Below are positions 28,746-37,430 of a stretch of DNA of 64,000 bases, in pieces (position 1 is the stretch's first letter; the number at the start of each line of letters is the position of its first letter). A model generated the notes under the pieces. That model was not told the origin of the DNA and ran no database searches. It was given only the letters and a program-made list of their open reading frames with translations. Both the position numbers and the translations under genes were made by a program. Where the stretch lies: assembly GCF_021608225.1 (NCBI RefSeq), contig NZ_JAKIJS010000001.1, positions 1,736,001 to 1,800,000 on the forward strand, given 5' to 3'. This DNA is from Pseudalkalibacillus berkeleyi. Lineage in GTDB: Bacteria > Bacillota > Bacilli > Bacillales > Fictibacillaceae.

Positions 28746-29528
28746 ATGAATATATTTAAGCAATTCACTGTAAGTTTCTACTCACCAAAAGACATGGCAG
28801 CCTTTCGTTTTCAGAAAATCGGTAAAACAATCGGCTATGTATTTATTATGATGTTGTTCGCGTTCATCTTCTTAGGAACGAATATGGGACTAATGATCTC
28901 TGGCTTTGTAAATAACTTTGAAACAGTAATCAATGATGAGCTACCTGCTTTTGAATTCAAAGATAAACAGATCACCTCTGATATTGATAAACCAATAATT
29001 TATGAAGACAAAGAACAAACATTTATATTTGATACGACTGGTCAGGTTACACGTGATGATCTTGACAAATATTCAGATGTGGTTGCAATCTTTCAGGATG
29101 AAACCTATATCATCACGAACTCATCTGTTGAAAAGTTAGATTACACAATGATGGGTGATATGAACTTTAATAAGGAAGACATAACAAACCTACTTGATGG
29201 AGCTAAGAGTTTGTTACCACTGATTATCAGTGTGGCAATTATTGCAGCCTATATATTCATGACTGCTCTTAAGTTCATCGGAATTACAGTTCTTGCACTT
29301 ATAGGTTTAATCGTAAAAAATGTGATGAAAAGAAAGAATATACCTTACCGTCAACTCTGGATTATGTCTGCATATGCAGTAACCCTTCCGACCATTCTAT
29401 TTGCGATTTTAGAGTCGCTCGGTATTATGTTTCCAGGACAACTCTTTATTTACTGGGCCGTTGCGGTCTTCATACTTTCAAGAATTGTAAAACATGTACC
29501 TGTTCCTAGAGTACCCGAGGACAAATAA
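28746..29528 (+). CDS. yqgB: DUF1189 membrane protein, YqgB-like
   Basis: 260 residues. There is one membrane segment near residues 30-55, an extracytoplasmic region of ~100 residues, then three to four membrane segments in the second half. The sequence FKQFTVSFYSPKDMAAFRFQKIG at the N-terminus is the DUF1189 signature. The ATG at 28746 follows AAGGGGGA; a longer frame to 28716 would start at an ATG with no ribosome site. Function is not known. B. subtilis yqgB lies in the same place. Confidence 0.85.
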   Translation: MNIFKQFTVSFYSPKDMAAFRFQKIGKTIGYVFIMMLFAFIFLGTNMGLMISGFVNNFETVINDELPAFEFKDKQITSDIDKPIIYEDKEQTFIFDTTGQVTRDDLDKYSDVVAIFQDETYIITNSSVEKLDYTMMGDMNFNKEDITNLLDGAKSLLPLIISVAIIAAYIFMTALKFIGITVLALIGLIVKNVMKRKNIPYRQLWIMSAYAVTLPTILFAILESLGIMFPGQLFIYWAVAVFILSRIVKHVPVPRVPEDK

Positions 29529-29550
29529 CCTAAACCACAAAATGAAATAA

Positions 29551-29600
29551 AAAGAGGGCTGACTATGCATGATCAACATGGCAGGTCAGCCCTCTTTCTT
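29551..29600. terminator. Bidirectional terminator between DUF1189 and DUF1002 genes
   Basis: 13-bp arms AAAGAGGGCTGAC/GTCAGCCCTCTTT with a 21-nt loop. A T-tract follows on the + strand and an A-tract precedes, so it can serve both convergent genes. Confidence 0.9.
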
Positions 29601-29643
29601 TTGATTCTTCGGTGATTGTATTCTTTTCTAAAGTAGTGTGTGT

Positions 29644-30510
29644 TTATTTAAACAGATTTTTTAATGCTTCAATTAAAGAAATAAAGAAGTCAAGAATGTT
29701 TCTGATTACGCTTTTCGTTTCCTCTTTATTCAGAAACTCACTAAGATTGTTTCTAACGTTTTCTAGATTACTTTTCACTTGATCCCAATCAATGTTCATA
29801 TCTTTCATCTTATTAAATAATGACACAAGTCCATTCAATTCTTCTTCCGTTAAATTGATACCAACTTCTTCGGCGACTCTTTTAATAAGTGCTCTTAAGT
29901 CTTCTTCAGTTTCAACAGGATTATCGGCTAGTTCTTGTTTGATTTTGGTCATCAATTCAGTAGCTTTGTCCGCACCTACTCGATCACCTAACTTAACCGT
30001 CTTCACCATTTCTTCGTTGGCAACTTGCTTTTTCTCTTCTGGTATCTTTATATCTGCTTTAACTTCATAGGCCTTAAGAATACCTGTTAATGCTGCAGTA
30101 CCTGAAACTTCAAATGGAGCTGTTACATAAATGTCTGCATCAGTAACGCCTGCTGTAGTAAGAGCGTTCGCATACATTTCTTCTGTTACCCAGTTGATAT
30201 TATTCGTTTCAACATTAAGTCCAGAGTCCTTCTCACCAATTGTGATCTTTGTAGAAGAAATGGCTTTAGAACCAATCTGAGCCTTTGAAATATATTCTCC
30301 AAGATATTGATGCTCTTCCTCATTCGTTACTGTGATGGTTTCAACATCCGCTGATACATCCATCTCTTTAAGCAAATCTTGCTTTTGTTGCTCAGTCAGG
30401 TCCTCTCCTAAAGTTACGATGTTGTCTCCTGGGGCAGCATCTGCTAATGCGACGCCCGGTATGATGAATACTGCTAAGAGTGCTAATACTAACCATTTTT
30501 TTATTTTCAT
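29644..30510 (-). CDS. DUF1002 secreted protein
   Basis: 288 residues beginning with a clear Sec signal peptide (MKIKKWLVLALLAVFIIPG, cleavage likely after ALA at ~23). The rest is the DUF1002 domain, seen in B. subtilis YpuA and relatives, ending in an amphipathic helix-rich stretch and a hydrophobic tail. The role is not established. The ATG follows AAAGGAG. It converges with the DUF1189 gene and is monocistronic. Confidence 0.85.
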   Translation of the reverse strand: MKIKKWLVLALLAVFIIPGVALADAAPGDNIVTLGEDLTEQQKQDLLKEMDVSADVETITVTNEEEHQYLGEYISKAQIGSKAISSTKITIGEKDSGLNVETNNINWVTEEMYANALTTAGVTDADIYVTAPFEVSGTAALTGILKAYEVKADIKIPEEKKQVANEEMVKTVKLGDRVGADKATELMTKIKQELADNPVETEEDLRALIKRVAEEVGINLTEEELNGLVSLFNKMKDMNIDWDQVKSNLENVRNNLSEFLNKEETKSVIRNILDFFISLIEALKNLFK

Positions 30511-30692
30511 AATTGTATTCTCCTTTAAGTAAGAATTCCTTATATCATACGTGTGTTCATAGATTTTCTGTAGGTCCTACCTTTATTTTACAAGCTATTT
30601 AGCCATATGACCAATATTTTCTATTATCTCGCATGAACAGTAGTGGACAAGCATATGTATGAGGTAAGTCGTAATATGCGGAGGCGAAGTTT

Positions 30693-31013
30693 ATGAAGAA
30701 GTTTAGCATTGCGTTTCTGGCATTTCTTTTGTTCTACAGTGTTTACTTTGATTTGAAGATTGGAACTTTACCTGCAAAAAACGATGCGATTCCAGTCAAT
30801 GCCGCTTATTCTGGAGAAATAAATGTACCAGCTTATAAAGAAGTCGTCGTTCAACCTGGTGATACAATGCTTACTATAATGGAAAGGGTCCATAATGGTT
30901 CCCTTCCTGTTTCAATAGATACGGCAGTGAAAAATTTTGAAGAATTGAACCCCGGAACATCAGCTCATGCAATCAAAGCTAATCAATCCTATCGCTTCCC
31001 TTTATTTCAATAG
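30693..31013 (+). CDS. yqfZ: LysM-domain exported protein, YqfZ-like
   Basis: 106 residues: signal peptide or membrane anchor at 5-20, then a LysM-type domain beginning VVVQPGDTMLTIMERVH and ending NQSYRFPLF. LysM domains bind peptidoglycan, so it should act at the cell wall or spore cortex. The ATG follows GGAGGCG. It stands just before ispG, as in B. subtilis. Its exact role is unknown. Confidence 0.8.
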   Translation: MKKFSIAFLAFLLFYSVYFDLKIGTLPAKNDAIPVNAAYSGEINVPAYKEVVVQPGDTMLTIMERVHNGSLPVSIDTAVKNFEELNPGTSAHAIKANQSYRFPLFQ

Positions 31014-31029
31014 CTCTGTTAGAGAATAC

Positions 31030-31221
31030 TGTTGATTTCTATTAGTAAAAGTGGATGAAGCATAATTCACGAGACTCCTCGAAAATGAAATTCGCATTTT
31101 CTCCGTGCGATATAACGCTGCCTAAGCGTTCCTTGTCCTGCAGGACTAGCGAACCAGGCGAGACCCAACAACTACCTTTTGAAAATGGTTCTAAATCGAG
31201 TGAATGTCTAAGAAATCAACA
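31030..31221. repeat. Interspersed palindromic-type element
   Basis: The 192-bp segment is bounded by the inverted termini TGTTGATTTCT and AGAAATCAACA. Inside are GAGACTCCTCG, TCCTGCAGGA and CAGGCGAGACCC, resembling the short GC-richer interspersed repeats with TGTTGATT ends found in many Bacillaceae genomes. No reading frame is evident. The copy number cannot be judged from one window. It fills most of the gap between the LysM gene and ispG. Confidence 0.6.
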
Positions 31222-31259
31222 ATAACATTTAACAAAGCCGTTTCAATAAATACATTTCC

Positions 31260-31289
31260 TTGCCAAAACCTTCAAATCATTGCTAAAAT
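31260..31289 (+). promoter_or_regulatory. σA promoter of ispG
   Basis: TTGCCA (31260-31265), 18-bp spacer, TAAAAT (31284-31289). A short AAGGA/TCCTT hairpin follows just ahead of the ribosome site. Confidence 0.6.
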
Positions 31290-31336
31290 GAAGTCGTTAA
31301 AGAAGGAATTATACGTCCTTAAAGGAGCGATAATAT

Positions 31337-32452
31337 ATGAGTGAAATAACTCACCGTACGAAAACAAGACCCGTCAAAGTCGGTAACTTAACGATTGGCG
31401 GAAACAATGAAGTCGTAGTACAAAGTATGACAACAACAAAAACACATGATGTAGAAGCAACTGTCGCAGAAATTTTACGATTAGAAGAAGCAGGCTGTCA
31501 GATTGTCCGAGTCGCATGTCCAGCGATGGAAGATGCTGAAGCCATTGCAGAAATTAAAAAGCGTATTAACATCCCTCTTGTAGTTGATATTCATTTCGAT
31601 TATAAGATGGCTCTAAAGGCAATCGAAGGCGGAGCAGATAAGATTAGAATTAACCCAGGTAACATTGGACGAAAAGAAAAAGTGGAAGCTGTTGTAAAAG
31701 CAGCTAAAGAAAAAGGCATTCCAATTCGAATTGGAGTCAATGCTGGATCTCTTGAAAAGAAGTTTCTAGAGAAATATGGATACCCAACAGCTGATGGAAT
31801 GGTAGAAAGTGCGTTAAGCCATATCAAAATCCTTGAGGATTTAGATTTCCATGACATTATCGTTTCCATGAAAGCCTCTGATGTCAACTTAGCTGTTGAA
31901 GCATATGAAAAAGCATCTAAAGCCTTCGACTATCCTTTGCATTTAGGTATTACGGAGTCAGGAACCCTCTTTGCTGGAACAGTTAAAAGTGCAGCTGGAC
32001 TAGGGATTATTCTTCACAAAGGGATCGGAAATACTGTCCGAATTTCATTAAGTGCAGATCCTGTTGAAGAAGTTAAGGTTGCAAGAGAATTACTAAAGAC
32101 ATTTGGTTTAGCATCGAATGCTGCAACACTCATTTCATGCCCTACATGTGGCCGAATTGAAATTGACCTCATTTCTATTGCGAACGAAGTCGAAGAATAT
32201 ATTTCAAATATTAAAGCGCCTTTAAAAGTTGCTGTACTTGGATGTGCGGTAAACGGTCCTGGTGAAGCGCGTGAAGCAGATATCGGTATTGCAGGTGCCC
32301 GCGGGGAAGGATTACTCTTCCGCCACGGAGAAATCATTAGAAAAATACCAGAGGATATCATGGTCGAGGAGCTCAAGAAGGAAGTCGACAAACTCGCTGA
32401 AGAATATCATGCAAAGAAAGCAAAAGAAGCAGAAGAAGCTGAAAAAGTTTAA
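31337..32452 (+). CDS. ispG: IspG, HMBPP synthase (4Fe-4S)
   Basis: Converts 2-C-methyl-D-erythritol 2,4-cyclodiphosphate to HMBPP, the next-to-last step of the MEP isoprenoid pathway. It has an N-terminal TIM-barrel domain ([16 protein letters not shown]) and a C-terminal domain with the cluster cysteines in SCPTCGR and [10 protein letters not shown]. Length 371 is normal; the tail is Lys/Glu/Ala-rich. AAAGGAG precedes the ATG. The pathway partner ispH is in the same window at 43911. Confidence 0.97.
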   Translation: MSEITHRTKTRPVKVGNLTIGGNNEVVVQSMTTTKTHDVEATVAEILRLEEAGCQIVRVACPAMEDAEAIAEIKKRINIPLVVDIHFDYKMALKAIEGGADKIRINPGNIGRKEKVEAVVKAAKEKGIPIRIGVNAGSLEKKFLEKYGYPTADGMVESALSHIKILEDLDFHDIIVSMKASDVNLAVEAYEKASKAFDYPLHLGITESGTLFAGTVKSAAGLGIILHKGIGNTVRISLSADPVEEVKVARELLKTFGLASNAATLISCPTCGRIEIDLISIANEVEEYISNIKAPLKVAVLGCAVNGPGEAREADIGIAGARGEGLLFRHGEIIRKIPEDIMVEELKKEVDKLAEEYHAKKAKEAEEAEKV

Positions 32453-32458
32453 TTCATC

Positions 32459-32487
32459 AAAGCTGGCCTCAGGGTCAGCTTTTTTTG
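32459..32487 (+). terminator. Terminator of ispG
   Basis: AAAGCTG...CAGCTTT stem with an inner CC/GG pair, followed by a T-run, 6 bp after the stop. Confidence 0.9.
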
Positions 32488-32500
32488 TGGCTTTTTGCAT

Positions 32501-32532
32501 CAAAAAAAAAGAAGGCAGCTTCAACTGCCTTC
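32501..32532 (-). terminator. Terminator of the yqfX gene
   Basis: AGAAGGCAG/CTGCCTTCT arms with a 6-nt loop and nine T on the minus strand. Confidence 0.9.
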
Positions 32533-32538
32533 TAAATG

Positions 32539-32904
32539 TTAGAAGAATGGGACAAAGATTAGACTGACGACAATAGATGCTATTCCTAGCCCAATTGCCC
32601 AGTTTCCTGTTGTGCTTGCTCCTCGTCTTCTTGCAAAAAATCCAACGATGATCCCAGCGGCCCCTAACAATACAGGAAGGAAGAACAGTGATAGGACTGA
32701 AAGTGCAAGCGCGAAATACCCTACACCTCTACCCTCGTTCTGTTCATCTGAACCTTCTTCAAAATCACGGTCGCGATTCGTATTGTTTTCGTATCCGCGT
32801 TCTTGCTCTGGAAGAGGGAGTACCTCTGCAGCAGTTTCTTCCATAAAATCATTGTCGTACTCTCGGTGAGTTCTTTCTTCACGATCGTATCGATTATTTT
32901 CCAT
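32539..32904 (-). CDS. yqfX: DUF4190-like membrane protein, YqfX-like
   Basis: 121 residues: a ~60-residue acidic, Asn/Arg/Glu-rich cytoplasmic N-terminus, then two membrane segments separated by ARRRGASTTGNWAIGLG, the DUF4190 pattern. Function is unknown. The ATG is preceded by AGAGAGGGATCCTG, a weaker ribosome site. The position between ispG and zur matches B. subtilis yqfX. Confidence 0.75.
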   Translation of the reverse strand: MENNRYDREERTHREYDNDFMEETAAEVLPLPEQERGYENNTNRDRDFEEGSDEQNEGRGVGYFALALSVLSLFFLPVLLGAAGIIVGFFARRRGASTTGNWAIGLGIASIVVSLIFVPFF

Positions 32905-33067
32905 CAGGATCCCTCTCTTTCTTTAGAAAAGTTAAGGAGCCTTCTTATTATTCGCTATGGATACGCCGTTCATAATGACAATGATTACTAAACCTGTCTA
33001 TTGCAATGCGGTAAAATTTACATCGCATAAGATTTTCAGATGTCTTTGCTCATCAAACTGAATATCG

Positions 33068-33098
33068 AAAAAAGGATGATATCTAATATCATCCTTTT
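33068..33098 (-). terminator. Terminator of the DUF1540 gene
   Basis: 12-bp arms AAAGGATGATAT/ATATCATCCTTT with a 3-nt loop and T-run on the minus strand. Confidence 0.92.
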
Positions 33099-33104
33099 AA
33101 GAAA

Positions 33105-33317
33105 TTAATGTTTTGAACGAAAGGTGTGACAGCATGTTTCAGCATTATGTCTGGCTTGATCCTTATGCAAAGCATCTTCGATCAAGTTACCAGAGGCAGA
33201 CATATCATAATCTTCGTTTGCATGTTGGTCAACTTCAACTAATATCGAGTCAGCTTGACAGTTGTTCCCTTCGCCCCAATAAACACAGTTGGCTACATTA
33301 CATTTTACTGTTGGCAT
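33105..33317 (-). CDS. DUF1540 small cysteine-rich protein
   Basis: 70 residues with Cys at 6, 11, 20 and a late CC pair (ETCCHTF), the spacing of DUF1540. The cysteines may bind a metal; its location next to zur makes zinc a reasonable guess, but this is inference. A strong AAGGAGGAG ribosome site precedes the ATG. It has its own terminator. Confidence 0.8.
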   Translation of the reverse strand: MPTVKCNVANCVYWGEGNNCQADSILVEVDQHANEDYDMSASGNLIEDALHKDQARHNAETCCHTFRSKH

Positions 33318-33396
33318 AAGATCTCCTCCTTATCGGTTAGAGTGCCTCTTTCACCAACTTTTCATGAATGTATTGTATTGGCATTTAAATATATGG

Positions 33397-33801
33397 TCAA
33401 TGACATTCCTTGCAGTACCCGTAAATTTCAAACTTATGATCTGTAATCTGAAAATCATCTGATTCGATGTCGTTCATGGGACACGCCTTCACAGCACTTG
33501 TCTTGCCACAGGTAAGACATATCATATGGTGATGATGTCCTGGCATCATACAAGAATATCGAAATCTTTTCTCACCATCCAGTTCAGTCTCCTCAAGTAT
33601 TCCGAGTTCTGTAAATACAGATAAGTTTCTATAAATTGTATCGAAGCTAAGCCCTGAGAATGTTGGTTTTAAATACTCCAACACTTCCCTTGCCGTTAAG
33701 TAACGACGTTCGCTGGCAAATAGCTCCAAAAACAATTCTCGCTTACGAGTATATTTGTACCCATGATCCTTTAAGATTTTAAGTGCTTCAGAAACATTCA
33801 T
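33397..33801 (-). CDS. zur: Zur, zinc-responsive Fur-family repressor
   Basis: Represses zinc uptake genes when zinc is sufficient. 134 residues: winged helix at ~1-80 (GLSFDTIYRNLSVFTELGILEE), then the dimerisation domain with the sensor HHHHMICLTCG and structural-zinc cysteines (CLTCG, CKEC). Very similar in order and motifs to B. subtilis Zur. It overlaps znuB by 4 bp, so translation is coupled and Zur represses its own operon through the box before znuC. Confidence 0.93.
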   Translation of the reverse strand: MNVSEALKILKDHGYKYTRKRELFLELFASERRYLTAREVLEYLKPTFSGLSFDTIYRNLSVFTELGILEETELDGEKRFRYSCMMPGHHHHMICLTCGKTSAVKACPMNDIESDDFQITDHKFEIYGYCKECH

Positions 33802-34655
33802 TTCTTTCCCTCCACAGAACGAAATGCATATCTATATTTTTTCCAAATGATCACAAGTAATAAAATAAGTGCAGCGAATAGTACAATTGTTCCTCCTGGT
33901 GCTAAATCAAAATAATAGGCTGTGAAAAGACCAGCAATGACCGATGCTTCTCCAAACAAAATCGATATAAAAATCGTTTGTTTAAACCCTTTTGCAATCC
34001 GAATGCTTGCAGCAACAGGCAATGTGATTAAAGAAGATACGAGTAAGATCCCAACGATACGCATGGACGCCGCAATAACGAGTGCAACCATAACCATAAA
34101 TAAGAACTGTATAGACTTTGATCGGATTCCCGCAACCTGAGCTTGATCCTCATCAAATGAGAGCAGAAACAGTTCTTTATAAAACAATATGATTGCTGTT
34201 GTTACCACAATTAATATACCTAAGACCATCCACACGTCCGAAGCATCAACTGCAATGATACTTCCAAATAAATAATTGAATAAATCAGTGTTAAATCCAT
34301 TTGCTAATGAAATAAATATGACACTTAATCCAATCCCGACTGACAAAATGATAGGGATTGCCAGTTCTTGATAATGTTTGTACTCTCTTCTAAGTCGCTC
34401 AATAAGTACAGATCCCGTAACCGAAAAAGCCATCCCAAGATAGACCGGATTCAGCATTTTAAAAGCAGGGACTTGTTTGCTGACAAGTAAGCTTGCGGCT
34501 ATGCCTGCTAATGTGATGTGGGAAAGCGCGTCTGCTATTAACGCCTGCCTTCTTACTACAATAAAAACACCAAGTAAAGGTGCAAGAAATCCAATCATCA
34601 AGCCGACAAATGTTGCGTTACGAATAAAGTCATATTGTATAAAGTCCTCAATCAT
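33798..34655 (-). CDS. znuB: ZnuB, zinc ABC transporter permease
   Basis: 285-residue integral membrane protein of the ABC-3 metal permease family with about eight membrane segments (for example GLMIGFLAPLLGVFIVVRRQALIADALSH, typical of the family). It imports zinc with ZnuC. It lies 12 bp after znuC and overlaps zur by 4 bp. No solute-binding protein gene is in the cluster, so ZnuA must be encoded elsewhere. Confidence 0.92.
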   Translation of the reverse strand: MIEDFIQYDFIRNATFVGLMIGFLAPLLGVFIVVRRQALIADALSHITLAGIAASLLVSKQVPAFKMLNPVYLGMAFSVTGSVLIERLRREYKHYQELAIPIILSVGIGLSVIFISLANGFNTDLFNYLFGSIIAVDASDVWMVLGILIVVTTAIILFYKELFLLSFDEDQAQVAGIRSKSIQFLFMVMVALVIAASMRIVGILLVSSLITLPVAASIRIAKGFKQTIFISILFGEASVIAGLFTAYYFDLAPGGTIVLFAALILLLVIIWKKYRYAFRSVEGKK

Positions 34656-34667
34656 AATAAACTCCTC

Positions 34668-35429
34668 TTAATCATGGTGATGATGATCCATTGCATGCAC
34701 AGGGTGACCATAAAAAGCTGACAAGTCTCTGTTGTCCATTCTTTCATATTCAGTCGTGTTTCCGTGAAAGTGCAATTTCTTGTTCAAGCAAGCGACGTGG
34801 GTAACCAAGTTTGTAACTGGACCCATGTCATGCGTGACGAGCAATAAAGTGATTCCATATTGTTGATTTAATCGTTTCAACAATTCATAAAAGTCCTCAA
34901 CAGAAGAAGCATCTACTCCTACGGTTGGTTCATCAAGAATTAATAATTTAGGATCACTAACGAGTGCTCTTGCAATAAAAGCCCTTTGTTGCTGCCCACC
35001 AGACAACTCTCCAATATTCTGCTTTGCATACTCTTCTAGCCCGACGGTCTTAAGCGCTTCCCTCACACGTTTTTTATGTGCTTTGTTCATGAAATTGAAC
35101 ATGCCAATTTTACCGAATAACCCCATCGATACGACTTCAAATACAGTAGCAGGAAATCCAGTATTGAAGCTATTCGCTTTCTGGGAGACATATCCGATTT
35201 TGTTCCAGGCTTTAAATTTCCGTAAATTCACACCAAATAATTCGACCTGTCCTGTTTGTAAAGGATTAAGACCAAGTAATATTTTAATTAATGTAGATTT
35301 ACCTGATCCATTTGGACCTAGTAATGCTAGGAATGATCCTTCAGGCACTTCTAAATTTATATGTTCTAACACGTTCCGATCTTGGTAACTAAATGATACA
35401 TCTTTAATGGATACGACAGATGATTTCAT
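34668..35429 (-). CDS. znuC: ZnuC, zinc ABC transporter ATPase
   Basis: 253 residues with Walker A GPNGSGKST, Q-loop YVSQK, signature LSGGQQQR, Walker B LLILDEPTVG and the switch His in LVTHD. The C-terminus is His-rich (HAMDHHHHD), common in zinc transport ATPases. First gene of znuC-znuB-zur; the ATG follows AAAGGGGA. A Zur box covers the transcription start region. Confidence 0.93.
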   Translation of the reverse strand: MKSSVVSIKDVSFSYQDRNVLEHINLEVPEGSFLALLGPNGSGKSTLIKILLGLNPLQTGQVELFGVNLRKFKAWNKIGYVSQKANSFNTGFPATVFEVVSMGLFGKIGMFNFMNKAHKKRVREALKTVGLEEYAKQNIGELSGGQQQRAFIARALVSDPKLLILDEPTVGVDASSVEDFYELLKRLNQQYGITLLLVTHDMGPVTNLVTHVACLNKKLHFHGNTTEYERMDNRDLSAFYGHPVHAMDHHHHD

Positions 35430-35459
35430 CGTGATCCCCTTTCATTAATCTACCTTACA

Positions 35460-35474
35460 TAGGAATGATTACGA
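35460..35474 (-). promoter_or_regulatory. Zur box of the znuC operon
   Basis: Minus strand TCGTAATCATTCCTA matches the Zur operator TCGTAAT-N-ATTACGA at 12 of 14 fixed positions; the left half is perfect and extended by AAA. It lies just past the -10, where a repressor would block initiation. Confidence 0.85.
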
Positions 35475-35486
35475 TTTACTTTCACT

Positions 35487-35514
35487 AGTATATCCTACTC
35501 AATAATTTTGTAAA
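35487..35514 (-). promoter_or_regulatory. σA promoter of znuC-znuB-zur
   Basis: TTTACA (35514-35509), 16-bp spacer, TATACT (35492-35487). The Zur box begins 12 bp after the -10. Confidence 0.7.
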
Positions 35515-35523
35515 GTAAATTGA

Positions 35524-35561
35524 ATTAAAAAAAACTGACCACAATACCTTTTTGTGGTCAG
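35524..35561 (-). terminator. Terminator of the lytic transglycosylase gene
   Basis: 10-bp arms CTGACCACAA/TTGTGGTCAG with a T-run on the minus strand. Confidence 0.92.
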
Positions 35562-35578
35562 TACATTACCGGTAGCTT

Positions 35579-36301
35579 TTACTTATCACCTACGGCAATT
35601 AATTCTTGCTTTTCTGCTTTTTGTTGAATCTCTTTAGCATACCAGCTTTCTGCATGGCCTTCTTTTTGAATATATTTCTCAAGTCCATACATTCCTCTAT
35701 GATATGCGGTTAAAGCTTTATCCCAATCATCATATTTGGCATGAAGATAATCCAAATATACAATGGATAACTGAATCGCATAATATGGGTTAAATAACTG
35801 CTCTTTGCTTTCATATTCCATGCCTGCCATCTCTGCGATCCATGGTGCAGTATTTTCCATAAATTGAGCCATTCCATATGCTCGTCCATATTTCGTCTTC
35901 GGTCCTACTAAGGTTGGATCAAATTTGTTACCCGTTTCAACACGTAGTAGTTCATATACAATATAAGGGTCTACATCATTTCTTAACGATTCTGTTACTA
36001 GAAATTGTCCCCACTCTTCTTTAAACCTTCCGTCACTGTGCTTGTGAAATTGTTTAGCAAGCTTCTGCGCTTCTTTTCTGACGACAAAACCGCTGGCTTG
36101 AGGCTTTTTACTTTGGCGTTCTTTTTTATAAAACGAGACCATTTGTTGATAGTCCTTTTCTGACTCCAAAAGTAAAGTTTGTTCCTTCTTCTTCTCAAGC
36201 TTTTGCTTCAAAGTATGATTTTGTAAAAACGTATATGATAATGCCATGATTAATGACATAAAAGCACCAAAGAGAATGTATAAATGCTTTTTGTTTCGCA
36301 A
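35579..36301 (-). CDS. Membrane-anchored lytic transglycosylase (SLT domain)
   Basis: Cleaves the glycan strand of peptidoglycan. One membrane segment near residues 8-25, a charged coiled-coil-like stretch (~28-80), then an SLT domain with the catalytic Glu in LLRVETGNKFDP and the conserved GRAYGMAQFMENTAPW and AYHRGMYGLEKY. The start is placed at TTG 36301 (240 aa), 6 nt after GGGGTG; the open frame extends to another TTG at 36370 that has no ribosome site. No partner gene is adjacent. Confidence 0.8.
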   Translation of the reverse strand: MRNKKHLYILFGAFMSLIMALSYTFLQNHTLKQKLEKKKEQTLLLESEKDYQQMVSFYKKERQSKKPQASGFVVRKEAQKLAKQFHKHSDGRFKEEWGQFLVTESLRNDVDPYIVYELLRVETGNKFDPTLVGPKTKYGRAYGMAQFMENTAPWIAEMAGMEYESKEQLFNPYYAIQLSIVYLDYLHAKYDDWDKALTAYHRGMYGLEKYIQKEGHAESWYAKEIQQKAEKQELIAVGDK

Positions 36302-36415
36302 TGAAAACACCCCATTCACTTTTAGGTAGTTTGACACACGCCCTTCATCATAGATGAATGAGGTGAGCAAATCAAGTAAATGGGGTTAAGTAGCCATTAT
36401 TTTACAGTTCCTCCA

Positions 36416-37285
36416 TTAATGAATCTGTGATTTGAATTTCGCGCCTTTCGTTTCTTGGGTATTCATAATTGTAATGAATGCATTTTTATCGATATCATGA
36501 ACAATGTTTTTAAGTTTGGTTACTTCCAGCCTGGTGATTACAGCATAAATGACTTCTTTCTGAGCATCGGTATAACCACCTTTACCCATTAACTTAGTTG
36601 TACCACGTCCAAGCCTGTCTAGAATTGCACCAGATATTTCTTCATAGTGATCAGACACGATTAAAACGGCTTTCGTTTCATCTAGTCCTTGAATAACCGT
36701 ATCAATCGTTTTAAAGGCTATGTAATATGTAAGGATTGAATACATGGCTCTTTCTGGACCAAAAACAAATCCTGCCCAAGCAAATACAAATATATTCAAA
36801 AACATCACAATTTCCCCGATAGAAAATGGAATCTTTTTCGAGATTAGAATTCCGAAAATTTCTGTACCGTCTAGCGAACCCCCGTGTCGTATGACAAGAC
36901 CTACCCCGACACCGAGAACTAAACCTCCAAATACGGTCGCTAAAATCAATTCATTTGTAAATGGCTCTAAGCCATGAAGGAGAGGCTCAAATATAGCTAA
37001 ACTCAATATACCGACGAGAGAAGAAACAACAAATGTCTTTCCGATCTGCTTGTACCCTGAAAACATGAACGGCAAATTTAAAAGGATTACCAACACAGAA
37101 AAGCTGAGTGGAGAAAGATAATCCAGTATCAAGGAAACCCCGATAATGCCTCCATCAATAATTTTGTTCGGTATGAGAAATAGTTCAATCGAAACCGCTG
37201 CTAAACCAGCTCCAAGAATGATCATGACCAATCGGTAGATCAGATGTCCAATACTTTCTCTTTTATGTTGTTTTGGTTGTACCAT
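36416..37285 (-). CDS. yqfU: YitT-family membrane protein, YqfU-like
   Basis: 289 residues: five to six membrane segments (~20-190) of the YitT/DUF161 family with [15 protein letters not shown], then a cytoplasmic DUF2179 domain (~215-275, [24 protein letters not shown]). The substrate is not known. GAGGAGTG precedes the ATG. B. subtilis yqfU is in the same neighbourhood. Confidence 0.85.
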   Translation of the reverse strand: MVQPKQHKRESIGHLIYRLVMIILGAGLAAVSIELFLIPNKIIDGGIIGVSLILDYLSPLSFSVLVILLNLPFMFSGYKQIGKTFVVSSLVGILSLAIFEPLLHGLEPFTNELILATVFGGLVLGVGVGLVIRHGGSLDGTEIFGILISKKIPFSIGEIVMFLNIFVFAWAGFVFGPERAMYSILTYYIAFKTIDTVIQGLDETKAVLIVSDHYEEISGAILDRLGRGTTKLMGKGGYTDAQKEVIYAVITRLEVTKLKNIVHDIDKNAFITIMNTQETKGAKFKSQIH

Positions 37286-37333
37286 AGGTCACTCCTCGAA
37301 AATGTATTTGTATAGTTATTATATCATGCACAC

Positions 37334-37361
37334 TTGAAAGTCATGAAAAAATCGCTATAAT
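37334..37361 (+). promoter_or_regulatory. σA promoter of the purine permease gene
   Basis: TTGAAA (37334-37339), 16-bp spacer, TATAAT (37356-37361). The ~65-nt leader is too short and has no conserved core for a purine riboswitch. Confidence 0.75.
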
Positions 37362-37430
37362 TAACAATCGTGGTATATAAAATTATGCCATGGGTGGGAG
37401 AGGGTTATTTATTAGAAAGAAAGGTTTTTG

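Noticed and set aside
32976-32990. TGACAATGATTACTA, similar to a Fur/PerR/Zur-type 7-1-7 operator
   Set aside because: Three or more mismatches to each consensus and no clear promoter beside it.
37362-37430. Possible purine riboswitch before the purine permease gene
   Set aside because: The leader is short and has no three-way junction or conserved core sequences.
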